59,464 bases of DNA, taken from contig JABVXU010000345.1 of NCBI GenBank assembly GCA_013365365.1, positions 1-59,464 on the forward strand, read 5' to 3'. Below the pieces are notes generated by a model. That model had not been told where the DNA came from. It ran no database searches and worked only from the letters and a program-made list of their open reading frames with translations. This DNA is from Cruorifilaria tuberocauda. Lineage: Eukaryota > Nematoda > Chromadorea > Rhabditida > Onchocercidae. Each line of letters opens with the position of its first letter. Positions within the stretch are counted from its first letter, which is position 1. Shown here in pieces: positions 13,064 to 26,487 of this stretch. The translations under genes and the position numbers were made by a program.

Positions 13064-13683
13064 TCATTAATTATGGAATGAAAAGAAAAAAAAAAGAGAA
13101 ATTTTAAAAGGATAATAGAGAGAGAGAAAGTATTTTGAGAAGAAAAAAAGAAAAAGAAAAGATTACAGTGTTTATCAACATTAATCAATTTTTCAAGAAT
13201 TAAATTCTAGCTACTTCTTAGTTCCACTTATCAACAACAGTTATCAGCATCGCATTATCATCGATAGTTTGATTGATTAAAATGAAATGGATTAGCAGAG
13301 AATGATGTTGAATGCTATTTTAATTTCAAGTGAAGCTAACATACATGCAGCTGCTATGAATAGTTCTGCTTGCTGCAACAAACTATTTCAGTAAAATAAA
13401 AATTCACAAAAGTTGAAAATATTAGGAAGATATAAATTATAATTTTTTTTTTAAATTTCAAATTTTTGATAATATTTTGCGGAAAATGACAAATTAATTT
13501 TCAAATTTCACGTAATTCAGGTAAATTCACATGATAACTTTTTGTGCAATACCTTAAGTTACTAATTAATTTCAAATCGTATGCATGTGATATTAATTTG
13601 AATTCTTGCAAGCGTCAAGTTCAATTCTTTGCTATATTAAAATTAATATAATATAAAATATTTGCAGATATTTTCATCTAATA

Positions 13684-16600
13684 ATGTTCCGCATATATTC
13701 GCTGCTTGTTTTATTTATCATTGTGATTACTGGTAAGTTGTAATGTTTGATGGATTTCATTCATAAATTATAATAATCAGAAACTAATTAATAATTCTTA
13801 TTAAATTAATTCTTATTAAATTCATAATAATTCTTATTAAATTGACAAATTTCAGGATGTGCAAAGGATGTGAGGAAATTGTGTACCAGTATATTGGGTG
13901 GTCGAAGTTGTGGTCAATGCATCAAACAACATCCGGAATGCGCATGGTGTCTCGATCCGGTCTGCTTATTTTTTACGTTATCGTTTACTTTTGAATTGCA
14001 ATAAAAACTTTTAGATAGTAAAAAGTATATTTAAATTATTAGCGTTCTCGAAACTTTCAAATTGCCTGAAATGATATGATATGCAAAAATTATTTGTTAC
14101 TAGATCAAACTGACAAATACAATCAGTATTTGAAAAAATTGTATAATTACTTTCTTATTTTTGTCTGAAACCTTAGAATTGAATTTTTACCTGTTTTCTT
14201 TTTCTTTGAATTTTACTCTTTCATTTAGAAAATATTTCGTTGCATGCATTAAAAGTGGTGTTTTGAAGGAGATTGAATCATAAATAGTTTATCAATTCTA
14301 TCAGTCACAAGCATTTATCAGTTTAAAAAAGTTCATTCACTGTTCATCAACAAGTAAAATGACATAAAATTTGTATGAGAATGTTTCGAAAAGAGAATGA
14401 ATGCCTGAATGATAAGTTCATACTTTTATTTTTGAGGTATGAAAAGTTTGAAAATGTTATAGCATTTGGTAGGATCGCCACGATGCGACTTGAAATCTGA
14501 ATTTGAAGGAAAGTGTGCACCAGCGTTAGTTTATTCACCAACTACAGAAATCAGAATTGTACCTCATAATGTAATGTTTGTTCTTAAGTAATAAATTGGA
14601 AATTTTTAATTTTAGAGATTTACAAAGTTCCTAAATCTTTGAAATCTTTTGCAGTAATAGGTTATTCAGTATCCTAAATTAAGTTTTGTTAACGTTTTTT
14701 TTTTTTTACAGTTTGAATTTATCAAATCATTCCATATCGTTTATAATAATTCGAAAATACTATAAAAAGCTATTTGACTTTTTTCCAAATTTATTTTTAT
14801 CAAATTTTAATTGCCAAGAAATAATTAATTATCTAATTGCAGAATATGCCACTGGGAAGTAAACAGGCAGATGGCACAACAATTGTGCAACTTGAGCCAC
14901 AACAAGTTGTTTTGAGGATGAAACCTGGTAACTATATTAGTTTATTAGTTAAATTAGTCATTTCATGAAGCTGACAGAATTGATAGCTAGCACTTTATAG
15001 TTTTATTAATGATTTGTTAAATTTTATTGCTAAATTAATACGTTACTGTATTTTAAGTTTATTTTTATCAGCAACTGTAAGAAATCATTTAAATCATTGC
15101 TATTATTATTTTTACTACTAATACTTCTAAATTCTTATTTTGCTAAAATTATATCATGAATGAACACTTACTTTAAAAGAATTCATGGTTCAAATGGATA
15201 GATCTTCAAGAAATCTTGTAAATATCTTTTATTTTGATACTTTAAATCATTAGATATTTTTCCTTTTCATTTTTCATCTCTCATTTAAATCCTTCGCCAT
15301 GCTTATACTTTACAATAACAATTCAGATAATAGCAATAATTCAGTTAGCAGTAAATTACTTTAAGCTTTACAATTTGATTACAATATCGTTGCATTAGTA
15401 GATACTACTAATTTTTTCTAAAAACAAACTTGAAAAGAATGTATGAATTTCTCATTCGTAAACTAAACTGAAATGTTAGAAGCAATTTTCAAAAAAAAAA
15501 AAAAAAAACAAAAAGCACAACAAAGTAAGTATATGTTATTTTTGTGATTATGTACTTTTTAACGCATAAAATAGCTAAATAACAGCACAAGAAGCATATA
15601 AACAAAATAATCATTTTGCTGTGTAAAAGTAAAGTTAAACAAAATTTTCGACAGATGAAAAATTTCAAAAAAAAAAAAATAAAAAAAAAAGGATGCTAGC
15701 AATGTGCTCAAATTCCATGTTACAACTTATAATTAACTATCAGTACTGGCAGCTAAAATGCTTAACTAAACCGATTGGCTAACTTTTACATATCAAACAA
15801 AACATATCCATCATGTTATTGTTGTTTTGTTGAAAATTCTTCGAATCAACAAGATCACATTTTAAAATGATTTAACAAAATTTTACGATTTCGCAGCAAA
15901 ATGACAGGAAGTAAAAGTAAAATCGTTATAGACGATGAGGATTACCTCATCCTCCTGCAAGTACCATTTTCAAGTTTTCTGGAAAGACCATTTTCAATTC
16001 TGGAAGTACGTATCATTTTCAAGTTTCTATTTTTTTAATCCTGAAAAGAAAATTGGAAACATAAATTTAATCAATAATCAATAATGATATAGGATTTTAT
16101 GTTAATTTCATTTTTATTACACAACTTTATACTAACCATATGATAGAATCTTATAAGTTAACTTAATATTTCATCTATTTTAACTTATATGAGTTTTCCT
16201 GGCGTTTTCTTTCAAATAACAAGCAATACTTCGCTAAATTTACATTACTTTTCTTAACTTACTGTTCATTCCGTAATTTTTGCAATGAAATTTTAAACTA
16301 AAACTGGACATTACTTTGGCGCTTATTTCATTAAGCTTAATATCTCATTAAATGTTTCGATTCTTTTTACAGAAATTGCTCTTATCAGTAATACAAATCT
16401 TTTAATAGCTCATATTCTAGTAATTAAAATGTATTCATTGTTTAAGAAAGTGTACACTTTGAGTGATAAGCACTTAGCAATGCTATATTTTAATTGAAAA
16501 GTTAAATTTAGACTCCTTTAGAAATTTAAAAAAAAAAGATTATAATACTTACGTATACGTTCTGAACTAAAATGCATCAAATTTACCTAATTCCTTATTT

Positions 16601-19113
16601 AGGTGATATCCTGGAAGTGCCATTCAAATATCTTCATAGGCCACAACAACCAAATCAACATGATTTCGTCATACAAACCAGCGAATTCCGATCACTGGGT
16701 GTCGGTATCGAATTTACCATTCATTGTGCAGGGTTCGATTTCAAATCTCTTATCAGCCTTTAAATACTTTTAGTTAGAAAGAGATACTTTAACCTTTGCT
16801 ACTACAAAGACTAAATCAACATGAATCTATTGTTTTCATATAAATCCTATCAGCTTTATTGAATTTTGTACTTTCAAAATTGTACTTGCTCCATTTCATT
16901 TGTGTACTTATTTAAAATAAAGAAAACTATTTATTCATAGTTCTCTTCTTTAATTAGTTTCTTGTAACTTGAAACTATTAATTAAACTTGGCATCTCAAA
17001 ACAGAAAAAAATTGTGCCAAATGTTTCCAGAAAGCGAATACAGGGGCGACAATGTCCAAATGTTGCAATCGGTGAACAAATCGAATTTTTTGCGAAAGTA
17101 TCTTTGAACGAATGTAAGTTAGGTGGCGATATTGCGGTTTCTATTGGCGCATATGGTTATCAGACCGTTTCCGCCCTATATATCACACCATCTTGTGGCT
17201 GCGAATGTGAAAAAGTGCAGAATCAGGTAGTCTAGACTTTTCTCATTCCTATCACATACTCATGTTCATCATCATCATCATTTCCTATCCACTTCATTGT
17301 TTTTTAGATAATTTATGTTTCAGATGGTTCTTGAGAAGTAGTGAAATATATTTACAATTAATTACCTATGCTCTGTTTCAAAATAGAACAGCCATTGATT
17401 TCACTCCGTTATTTTATTAATTACTTAAAATGCAATTTACGATTCGTAAGAAGTTTTTCCAGGAGAAGAAATCACCGTTATGTTATGGAGCAGGTGATCT
17501 GACTTGTGGTGTTTGCGAATGTCTACCTGGAAAAGGTGGAAGTCACTGCGAATGCGACTTGAAACAGCACGGCGTCGCATCAGCTCAGGAGTTAGAAAAC
17601 AAATGTCGCAAGTAAGAATTAATGGATTTAAAAATAAAATTCAAAAGAAAAATGTTCCATTACACTATTTACATTTCATCTTCAATAAATTTAATTCACA
17701 CTGTAAAACGATAATTGTTTTTGCTTAATTAATAGTTTAATTAGGACGATAATTTTGATTTTATTAAAATAAAAAATGTTTTTTAATCTTTTTAGAACTC
17801 CAGATGATTTACTCTGCAGTGGCAATGGTCAATGTCAATGTGGTAGTTGTGTTTGCAACGTTGAACACGTAAGTATATTCATTCAGTTTCACGTACTTTG
17901 GGACTTACTCCCGCATATCAGAAAAAAACGTGGAAATATCGGGAGATCAATACTATAATTGATGTTGAGTGCATTTTCAATTGGAAAAATCAATCGATTT
18001 TCTTCCTTAAATGTTTAAGTTTATTTACCTAAGTGATGAAATAAGTTCAGTGAATTTTTCCCCGTCTAGCCAATCAATTTTAATAATTCCGAAGGAATAC
18101 GCGGAAGCTCTTTCAAGATGAACTCATTTAAGGTCCGCGGAAAGTATTGTGAATGCGAAAATATGTCGTGTCCAATTTCCGATGGTAGAATGTGTGCAGG
18201 CCAAGGTGAATGCAAATGTGGAACATGTCATTGTGAAGCAGGTTACACGGGCGATGATTGCTCATGCATTCTTGACACTTCACCTTGTCTTGAAGGCGGT
18301 GTAAGTCTGTTTCATACAAAATATTAAGCAAATTCATTTATTTCATTTTCTTCGGTGAAATGCTTGCATTCTAGTTTTGATTGTTTTAACTTGATTAAGC
18401 TTTCGGAAATTTGGCTTTTCTGAAATTTTTGTAATTTTTTAGAAAATATGTAATGGACAAGGAACCTGTGAATGTGGGAAATGCGTTTGTCATGAAGGTT
18501 TCACGGGATTGACCTGTGGAGTGGTGGCAGAAAATGAAATCGCAGAAGATGAAATGTCAGAAGGGACTGATTTCGGTGAGATGGATGAAACCTCAAAGGA
18601 TAAGCTAAATACGGCAGGTGGATTTGAGGAATTTCAAGGAGAGGATTTGAGTGAAATAACCGATAATAAAGTTAAGGAAGGTGAAGATTATGGCGAAGGA
18701 CATGATCATGAACAGGAAGAAAGTGAAGCTGGCGATATGAAAGGTTAATACAATTTGATAATTTAAACATTTAAATTAACATGAAAGGTTATTGTTTTTC
18801 AATCAGGAATGAAAATTTATGCATGGAAGTAGTTGAAAATTTCAATAATTGACTAAAATAATGATAATATTAAATTTTCAAATCAAATAGATAAATTTTA
18901 GTTAGTATCATTTATTACTTTATAGCTGGCGAGATATTGCCACCTGTAGATGATGATGATACCGGTGATCCATCTGCTGAATTAACCGATGAAAAAGATG
19001 AGGAAGGTGCTGGTGGTACATTAACACAAGAAGAACAAACGGCTGGTACCTTACGGATAGAAATTCATTTCCTCTCTTCACTAATATCATTTATGATAGT
19101 TTTTTGGCTTTAA
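13684..19113 (+). CDS. Integrin-beta-like surface protein without beta-I domain
   Basis: Eleven exons with fully consistent phases encode 537 residues: 13684-13732, 13856-13959, 14463-14570, 14843-14927, 16603-16732, 17031-17226, 17463-17611, 17796-17868, 18070-18300, 18443-18743 and 18926-19113. Order of domains: signal peptide (1-17), PSI domain (~18-70, with HPECAWC and SPRCDL), hybrid domain (~71-212), four cysteine-rich I-EGF repeats (~213-400; motifs CGVCEC, CQCGSCVC, GKYCEC, CKCGTCHC, CECGKCVC), a Glu/Asp-rich stretch (~404-515), then a hydrophobic C-terminus (~523-537) ending at the stop. The vWA-type beta-I domain, with its DxSxS metal site, is absent: the first hybrid segment (VVLRMKPGDILEVPFKYLH) runs on to the second (GVGIEFTIHC). 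There is no transmembrane-plus-NPxY tail; the end looks like a GPI-anchor signal. Related to integrin-beta-like proteins rather than a functional beta subunit. Exon 9 could start later, at the AG before GTCCGCGG. Confidence 0.85.
14928..16602 (+). other. Intron 4 of the integrin-like gene, at the beta-I insertion point
   Basis: This 1.7 kb phase-1 intron lies at or close to where the ~240-residue beta-I domain is inserted in true beta integrins. No frame in it is long enough to encode that domain and no DxSxS-type motif is seen. It does contain a short open segment at 15901-16003 (starts MTGSKSKIVIDDEDYLILL, ends at a GTACGT donor). Its end phase does not match exon 5, so it is not an in-frame cassette. 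The same segment includes a perfect 7-bp hairpin (GATGAGG-ATTA-CCTCATC). Confidence 0.6.
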
Positions 19114-22100
19114 ATTTCTCAAATGAGCAAAACTTTCCTTTTAAAATTGATTCTCAATTCAATGATCTTTTAATATCCTACTCCCAGTTTTCGTGATTGA
19201 AATTTTTTTGAAACCCATAACTATATGCCATTCCAATACCTAATAATTAGTTAAGTAAATAATATAATAAAAGTTTGGGAAGAGAGGAATAAAAAGATCA
19301 AGTTAATTTTAAAATTTCAATTTTCTTGAAAAAATTGTATGAAACATTTTTCTTTCAATATATTACATTGTTTGAGAAATAATTTTCTCATATATCCATG
19401 CGGTTTTGTCGTTTGTTTTTTTATTTGAATATACGGTGAAGAATGCGTCGTTTTCCGTTGTATTGAAATACCATGATTTATTCTCGACAACAAATACATA
19501 CAGATGGACTTTTGCGCATTAACCTTAGCCAAAAAATTGGCCAGGTATTGCACAGAACCCCAGTCAGTGGTTCATTTTTTGCTTCAAGCAAAAAATATGA
19601 ATTAGCCATTTGATTCTCAAAGTAAATCCTAATAATCAACTGCCCTGTAAAATTACTTTTTTTTTTAATCTACATTACTTAATTTTAGTTTTTTTTTAGA
19701 ACTTTTTTATGCTTCATAATTTCTCCTGCTTTTTAACACAATGCTTTAAAATTTTGAAGAACCGAAGAGCTTAGAGTAATATTTTCAAAATTTTTGATTG
19801 ATAAAAATTTTGCATCATTTGAATTAGCCATCGAATAACATTTATGCCATGTTCGGTTCATTTCTCCTCTGATTGCACTTAATCTTTTCTAATTACCTAT
19901 TTCATTTCTTCTAGTTTCATGACTTCTTTTAAATTCTAGTTCACATTCATGCTTCACCAACACATTCATTCTCTGTATAAGGTTGACAAATTTGTTACTC
20001 TTAGAGATTTCCCAATGTGTAAAAAATCTTCAAATACATGGAATACTAAATTATTCATTTGAAATGAAAATGTTTGATAATTCAATTAATTTCTTCCTAT
20101 TGTAACAAAACTGAATTACTTACCGTTCATTCTTAAATTTATCAAAAATTCAACAAATAGCTTGAAGACAGTATTAAATCGCTTTACAATTGAATTTTAA
20201 TGTATTAAAATGGTTTTAATTTTATAATTATTGTGCATATGATTTAATGTGCCTTTCTTGCTTGATTTTCTTCCAAAAAAAAACAGAAAAAAATTTTTGA
20301 ATTTTTCATATTGTAATGATTTCTGTAAAGATTTGATCTTCACAGTTATATTTTATAAGATGAATTACTGTTTTCTTTTTTTTTTTAGCTTTAAAAGCAA
20401 CACTTTTAGCTTTCACATGGGACATTTCCGATTTGTGTCTCAGTTTAAACCGAAAATTCTATGATTGATTTAAATTGTCTAAAAACTGAAAATATAAAAT
20501 ACAATCGATATTGGATTCATAAAATGGAATATCGTGTGAAGTTTGCCGTGAAATCTTACGAGAGTTATTCCGGAAAACTGCATTGTTCCATTGATATCCT
20601 CTGAATAAAAAGATGGAATTTTGATTTCATATTTAACTTATTCAAAAATTAATTTTTAAAAGAAATGTTTTTTGATTGATCAAATTTGATTGATTAGAGC
20701 AAGTTGATCAAAGCTTTTTGACTGATCAAAATAAATTTTTTTCTTAATTCTTTAAAATTATTTCATTGCATTATGAAATTTTTAAATGAAAAAGATCAAG
20801 TTGAATATTTAGGAAGTGCAGAGAGTAATGTAAATGGTCGAATCATTCTAACGTGAACTGAAGAGTATAACTTTTGTTTGGATCAATAAAATGTAACTAA
20901 GCAACCAAATAGCATCGATCGAATCTCTCTGCTTATTACTCAATTTTGGCTTTTCATTTCGCATCGTTTGCTTATTTCTTCTAAATATAAAATTAAATGA
21001 TTAACAAACTTTTCTTTTTTGAATTAAAAAATAATCAATTCATATATTTTCATGTGATAGTATAATTTATTGCTATTATCACTGTTATCAGTAATGAACT
21101 TTTATTTTTAATTTCTAATTATTATAAACAATTATTACATTCAAACAAATGAGACACCTAAAATATTGATTGAAATGTTATTTGAATGTTATACAGTGAA
21201 GAGGAATTTGATTTCTTTTTTATTAGGAATATCAAGAAACAATTGAATGCATTGTAGCATGGATGTGAAGTTTTAATCTTACCTGAATTACTTCTAATTT
21301 AATAGATAATTAAATTAGGATAAAACTAGGATAGCAATTATTCCGTTTTTCAGTTCAGTGATTGCATCTTCATTTATTATCCTGAAATTATTTTAATCGA
21401 TGGATGAGTTGAAGAAAACGTGAATTTCATTAGGTAATAGAGGTAAAATTATAAAAAATCTGTTTAGAGAGGAAAGTTTTGAAATAACAATCAATACGTT
21501 TGAGCATTTTGTATGATTGTGATGGTGCCGATTGGACGATTGGATTGTTTGCAAAAGCAGGAAAGAGTGCTTTCTCCGGTCTGATCTCAAACGGAATGAT
21601 TCAATTTCACATTCAGTAGAAATGTCTCTCCTTTGTTATCGTTTCTTCACCTTCGCAACCATATTTCATTCCAGAAATTTCAGCTTGTTTATGAATTTTT
21701 CCATTTTACCCCAATAGTTCACTTCAATAGCTTCAAAATCCTTTATCTTCATTTCATTAATATATTAGAATATTAAAAAACTTTTTATTTTAAGCATTTT
21801 TATACAAACCTATCAAATATTTCATTCACTGATAAGCTGACTGTTAACAGAAATTGGAAAGATAAGTGAACTCTTCTAACTAATCAATCTTCTAATTCCA
21901 CTTCCTACCACACTTTCTGATAATGAAAACAAATTCAATTATAGATTTTCGCTAATTTCTTCATGTTTACATTCTGCTTGATGTCTTCAAGAAGCTTATT
22001 TCTGCTAAATTTTAAATAATAGATGATAATACATCCAAACTTTCTAGAAGATCAGTTAAGCCCATCATCATTTGGACTATTTTGCAGCTTTTTTTTTCAA

Positions 22101-23562
22101 AATCAGATATTCCAGTTCATTTTGAATTTAGAGCAACTTGGAGTATTTGCTTTATATTTCATTCCTTCTGCTTTTACCCTGTTGATCAATTCTATCAATT
22201 AATTTAACATGAAGTCATGGTGTTGCAAAGTCCAGCTTAGTCTATTTACAAAAGGCTTACTTGTCATCTAAAATTTTCGTTGACAAATAAAATTCACATT
22301 CTGCAATTTTTTTTTTTAATTGCTTAATACTCATCCAATTTAGTTGTTATTAAATCCATTATATTTTCATTAATGATATCATCTCTGAACGTAGATGAAT
22401 GATAGCTGGATATGCGCTATTTTTCAAAAGTGTAATTAAATGCTTGAATAAACAATAAGTGCATGAACGATTCAATAAAAAATACTTTATTGAATTCCAT
22501 GCAATCCTTTAGTCAGAAAAAAATTATATTTTGATTATTTTTTATTAATTTTAAAAGCTTTGGAGAAAAATTTTCTTTAGCTTTTGCAAGAAATTATTAT
22601 ATTTTTATTACAGAATAATTCTGCTTCCTCTTTCCAGGTCTCTACTAGTATTAGCCTATCAATTCTTTTATTAACTTATTCGATTTACAGTTTATATGTT
22701 TGCTATCATAAATTTGTTTTCTGCTAAATTAACGGTGATTAACATCTTATTCTTCCAGTGTCAAATTCTTTTTGATCTGATTTTTGCCATTCAAGTTTTT
22801 TTTATAATTGAAACTTGCTGATAGTTAAGTAATAAGTATGTTACTCTTCTAACCGAGCTGTCACTAATACTTGTAATGAGAAAACAATGAGCAGGCTGAA
22901 ATTCTTGAATAAATTTTGACTTGAAATACTACTTCACAACTCATAGAATATACTTGATATACAGAGACCGATTTAAGAGATGTAAACTTCCCGATCAAAG
23001 TTTGTCCTTCATGAATTAATTAGTTTTTTCTTAATGGCACAATAAATACTTATATTGTTTTGAATTTTTGATGTTACAACGAAACATTCAAGTGGTGTAA
23101 AAATATTTCCGGCCGAATAATTTATTCTAAACTTGTTCTTTTCTGAAATTTAATTCATAAAAACTGGTGAGTAACCTTTGATCTTTGTTGTTTCATCTTT
23201 ATTTCATTCAAAACTTGAAAAGATTTCACATAGCCATGCCTCTTAAAAATAGATTCCTAAGTTTTAGTATCATCGAGAGGTCACACTTATCAATTGATAA
23301 TTTAAAAGTTGAAATCATATGATTATATTAGTTTTTGCTTATCATCAAATTCAAATTCTTTCTACTATCAAATTTTTTTTTAAGATAATTTAGGATGGAT
23401 GGATGGATGAGTAGAGAAAGAGGTAACGCTTGAGAGATTGATTCAACTTGAAATTAAATGAAGTGGCAATTTCCAGTCAATTTTATTGCATGGAGTCGGA
23501 AGAATGGATGTCCGGTAAGAATGACACAAAGATAACTAGATAAAAATGTGTGTGAAGAAATG

Positions 23563-23620
23563 GGAAGAGGAAGAGAGAGAGAGAGAGGGGGGAAGAGGTA
23601 GAGAGAGAGAAAGAGAGAGA
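23563..23620. repeat. (GA)n microsatellite
   Basis: Purine-only tract of GA units with GGGG and GGTA interruptions. Confidence 0.85.
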
Positions 23621-25251
23621 AATTAACTGCCTTCATTTGCATATTTTCAATCGGACGACTGATTGACAATTCAGTTTTCTCTCGTTTCAAAACGCTTTGT
23701 CAATAATTTCATAAGTATTTCCCATTCATAGCATTCGTTGTTTCATTCTAATCAATGGCAGAATTAAGCGCAAATGTCTCACATTTCTTTGAATTGATTT
23801 ATTTCCGATACTATCATCGTCTATATTTCTCTTCTTCTTTATTTCTCTTTTTAAAAAGAATTAATTCATATGAATAATTGAAAAAGGAAAAACAATCATT
23901 CATGTTTTTCTGATTTTCACAATAGCTTCAGTGCGAAAATACATAAAAACAATTTTGTATGCAACTGTATAAATAGAAACTCATTTTATTCACTAATTGT
24001 TCAGGCTGTAAACAAATCAATATTGTTTGTTCAAATTTGTCAAATTCTAAAATTTAATGTTTAATGTAGAAAGGTGACGAAACTCTATCGCACACCTGGT
24101 CTCCCTCCCTCATATAATATATTGTTTCTAATCATTCATACTGAATTACGATGATATATGCTTGATACATTAGTCTTTTACTGTAAGTGAAATCGTATTA
24201 GAATATTTGGTGATAAATTTCGTTGAATTAAATTTGTTTATTTACGCTCTGAAACATTTCGTAGATTGACTTTCATTAAAACTTTCCCTGTCTAAACTTG
24301 GAAATAACACTAAATTTCTGGTTGATGTCTAAAATTTGCAAGAGAAGAAAAGAAAAACAATAATGTTAATAACAGGATAATAGAGCTTTTCACTCTATTA
24401 CAACTTGTTGATGTAGATAAGAGCGCCCTAAAATCAGTATAAATTACCTTAGTCTAATATCATTTATATTCCTAAACAAGTTCTCAATTTCCATTGTTTG
24501 TTACAGCAATATCAAATATATTAAATTTGATTTTAAGAAATGTATATCACGATTTCTTCATTTTTTCTTTTTAATGCATTATTGAAATGTATAGTTCGCT
24601 TAGATGACTCATTGGACATTAATCATTGAAAAGAAATTATTATTTGTCTAGGAATAATAAAAGAGCCAAGATCTTTACATTAAGTTAGCTTCATTTGGTA
24701 TCACTTTAATGATAATGATGAAAATGTTACAAATAAACTATGATAGGGCTACACAACATAAGTAGCAATAATAATTTTGCATTTTTAATAAACCTGATAA
24801 TGTTACTAAATGCAACTTCTAGAAGTTTCTTCTAGCTTTTGTTATTTAATTTGTTACTTAATTGTTAATTTAATTTCAGATAAATTGAGTAATATTTGTA
24901 TAATATTATATTTTCTGTATTATTCTCAATGTAGTTTTAATTAGCTTACGTAAATCCATTAGCAACATATTAGTATTATATACTTTGGAGAGGAGCAAAT
25001 GGGAACTTCTTATCTTTATCTTTAAGAATCTTTAAATACTTTTAAGGAACATTGTCATTATTTCATCATTGTAACTCATGGATAAATATTTCAATTTACT
25101 TTGCATGAAAAGTTTAAAGTGATAGTTTATGTACAAAAACTTTCACTTCAAAAAACGTAAGAATGGTAGCCATAAGTTACAATAGTAATTTAGTGATTAA
25201 TTTTAAATTTATATTTAACTGCTCTTTCCAGAATTGCGCCTATTTCTTGTT

Positions 25252-25368
25252 TCATTTTTTGATTTTGCACAAACGAAATCGCCGATATTGGATTTTTTGT
25301 CCACCAGGTGGAATTTCAAAAAGATTTTTGCGCATCAATCGACGCGCACAAATCTCTTTTATGATTTT
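25252..25368 (-). other. Orphan terminal exon, basic C-terminus (uncertain)
   Basis: On the minus strand, after a TTTTTAG acceptor, 38 codons run to a TGA at 25254-25252. The peptide is strongly basic (starts KIIKEICARRLMRKNLFEIP and ends CKIKK). Its GC-richer codons stand out from the flanks. The plus strand is also open here, as part of a 121-codon frame at 25234-25599 that begins at TTG, so strand is not certain. I prefer the minus strand because of codon composition and the good acceptor. No partner exon or family was found. Confidence 0.3.
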
Positions 25369-25990
25369 CTAAAAAGGTTTGCCTTCCCTAAGAATTTTAT
25401 GTTCATAAATAGGAAAAGGAAGCTACTTATCAGTAACTTTCTTTTGAGTGAGTTATCAGTGAGTTCATTAATAAATTATCAGCAAGCGCGTGAAAGTGAG
25501 GTAAACAGTATGGCAAGACTTTCGAAGTTTTCTATGTTTCAAACTTTTGTGTTGTTGAATTTTTTTGAATTAAAACTTCATACAAATCTTCTGAGTTAAT
25601 TAAAAATTGCTTATGTAGAAATTAAATTAAATAGTTTTTGTGCTTGCATAATTATGTGGTACCATTCTTTTTCATTCACCAAGTTTTATTGTTCATTCAA
25701 AAATGGCAAGTTTATAAGACATTATTGTTTGTGGAAATTCTTTTGAATAAAGTAATTTTCGAAGGAGTTAAGAGTAAGAGAGAAGATATAGAAATTATAA
25801 ATTAGTAATGACATAATTGATAAAGTTTGTGAAAAATAAAGAGAAAAATGTAAAATGCATAAATGCATATTTTCACTAAGAAGTATTTTTATGTTTTATG
25901 TCATCATGTCTCATAAAAAACTTGAAATTATCCTTAAAATAATTGAAAATTATTTCTTCGAAGTCTTTCCAATAAAAAAGTTATAGAAAG

Positions 25991-26295
25991 CTATTGAATG
26001 AATTCTCCAAATTATCAGTAGATGAATTCAGGAATCTTCATACATCAATCGTATAAATTTTCCCTTAACTTTACAATATTGATCTGTTACTTATGAACTT
26101 GTATGAGAAAAGTAAAACTTTTTCAAGAATTCACTGAAGAAAATATAATGTTAAAGAATAATTTTAAACCTGTTTGAAATTAACTATCAAAAGTTTCGTT
26201 TGCACAAACTGTCAAATTTTTTCTGAGGTTGCATTTAATAATGTTATCAGGAATTATTTTGAAAGTTTAAAACTATTGTAGTCGTCTATATCGTT
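25991..26295 (+). repeat. Inverted repeat, left copy (flanks crb-3)
   Basis: About 300 bp that match the reverse complement of 28008-28282 along the full length, by eye roughly 85% identical apart from two small insertions (an AGATGAATTC-like one near 26022 and ~18 bp near 26075). Shared landmarks include TTCTCCAAATTATCAGT, GTATAAATTTTCCCTTAACT and ATCAAAAGTTTCGTTTGC. It ends about 190 bp before the start codon of the CRB3-like gene. No open frame is conserved between the copies. Confidence 0.75.
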
Positions 26296-26487
26296 TATCA
26301 TATTTCGATCTTATCATATATCTTAGAAAGAAACGACAATATTTGCTTTCAGAAATATTCCGAGAATTATTGACAGCAACCTTATTGCTGTTCGAATGCT
26401 GTTCGATTTACTTATTGGTACTATTGCAGTTAATACTGTTATCTTATCAGTTAGCCTGGCTAGTGATAGTGATTATTAATAGTAAAA

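Larger units (their letters stand above)
1916..13683. other. Long AT-rich intergenic stretch
   Basis: About 11.8 kb separates the transporter stop from the integrin-like start. I see no multi-exon gene with consistent phases. It holds CT/GA microsatellites, a foldback element (5184-5584), a scrambled local duplication around 8870-9500 and two isolated minus-strand stretches that look like exons (3936-4077 and 8962-9126). The reading frames that cover CT repeats (for example near 3084-3359 and 7886-8163) are Ser/Leu low-complexity artefacts. Confidence 0.6.
19114..26487. other. Gene-poor interval
   Basis: About 7.4 kb of AT-rich DNA. I see a GA microsatellite near 23563-23620, a short start-plus-donor signature at 23491-23515 (MESEEWMS then GTAAGA), an isolated minus-strand exon-like stretch at 25252-25368, and the left copy of an inverted repeat at 25991-26295. 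No other gene could be assembled. Confidence 0.55.

Noticed and set aside
17504..17728. A 74-codon frame overlapping integrin-like exon 7.
   Set aside because: It is a shifted shadow of the cysteine-rich exon; the I-EGF frame has the family cysteine pattern and the right splice phases.
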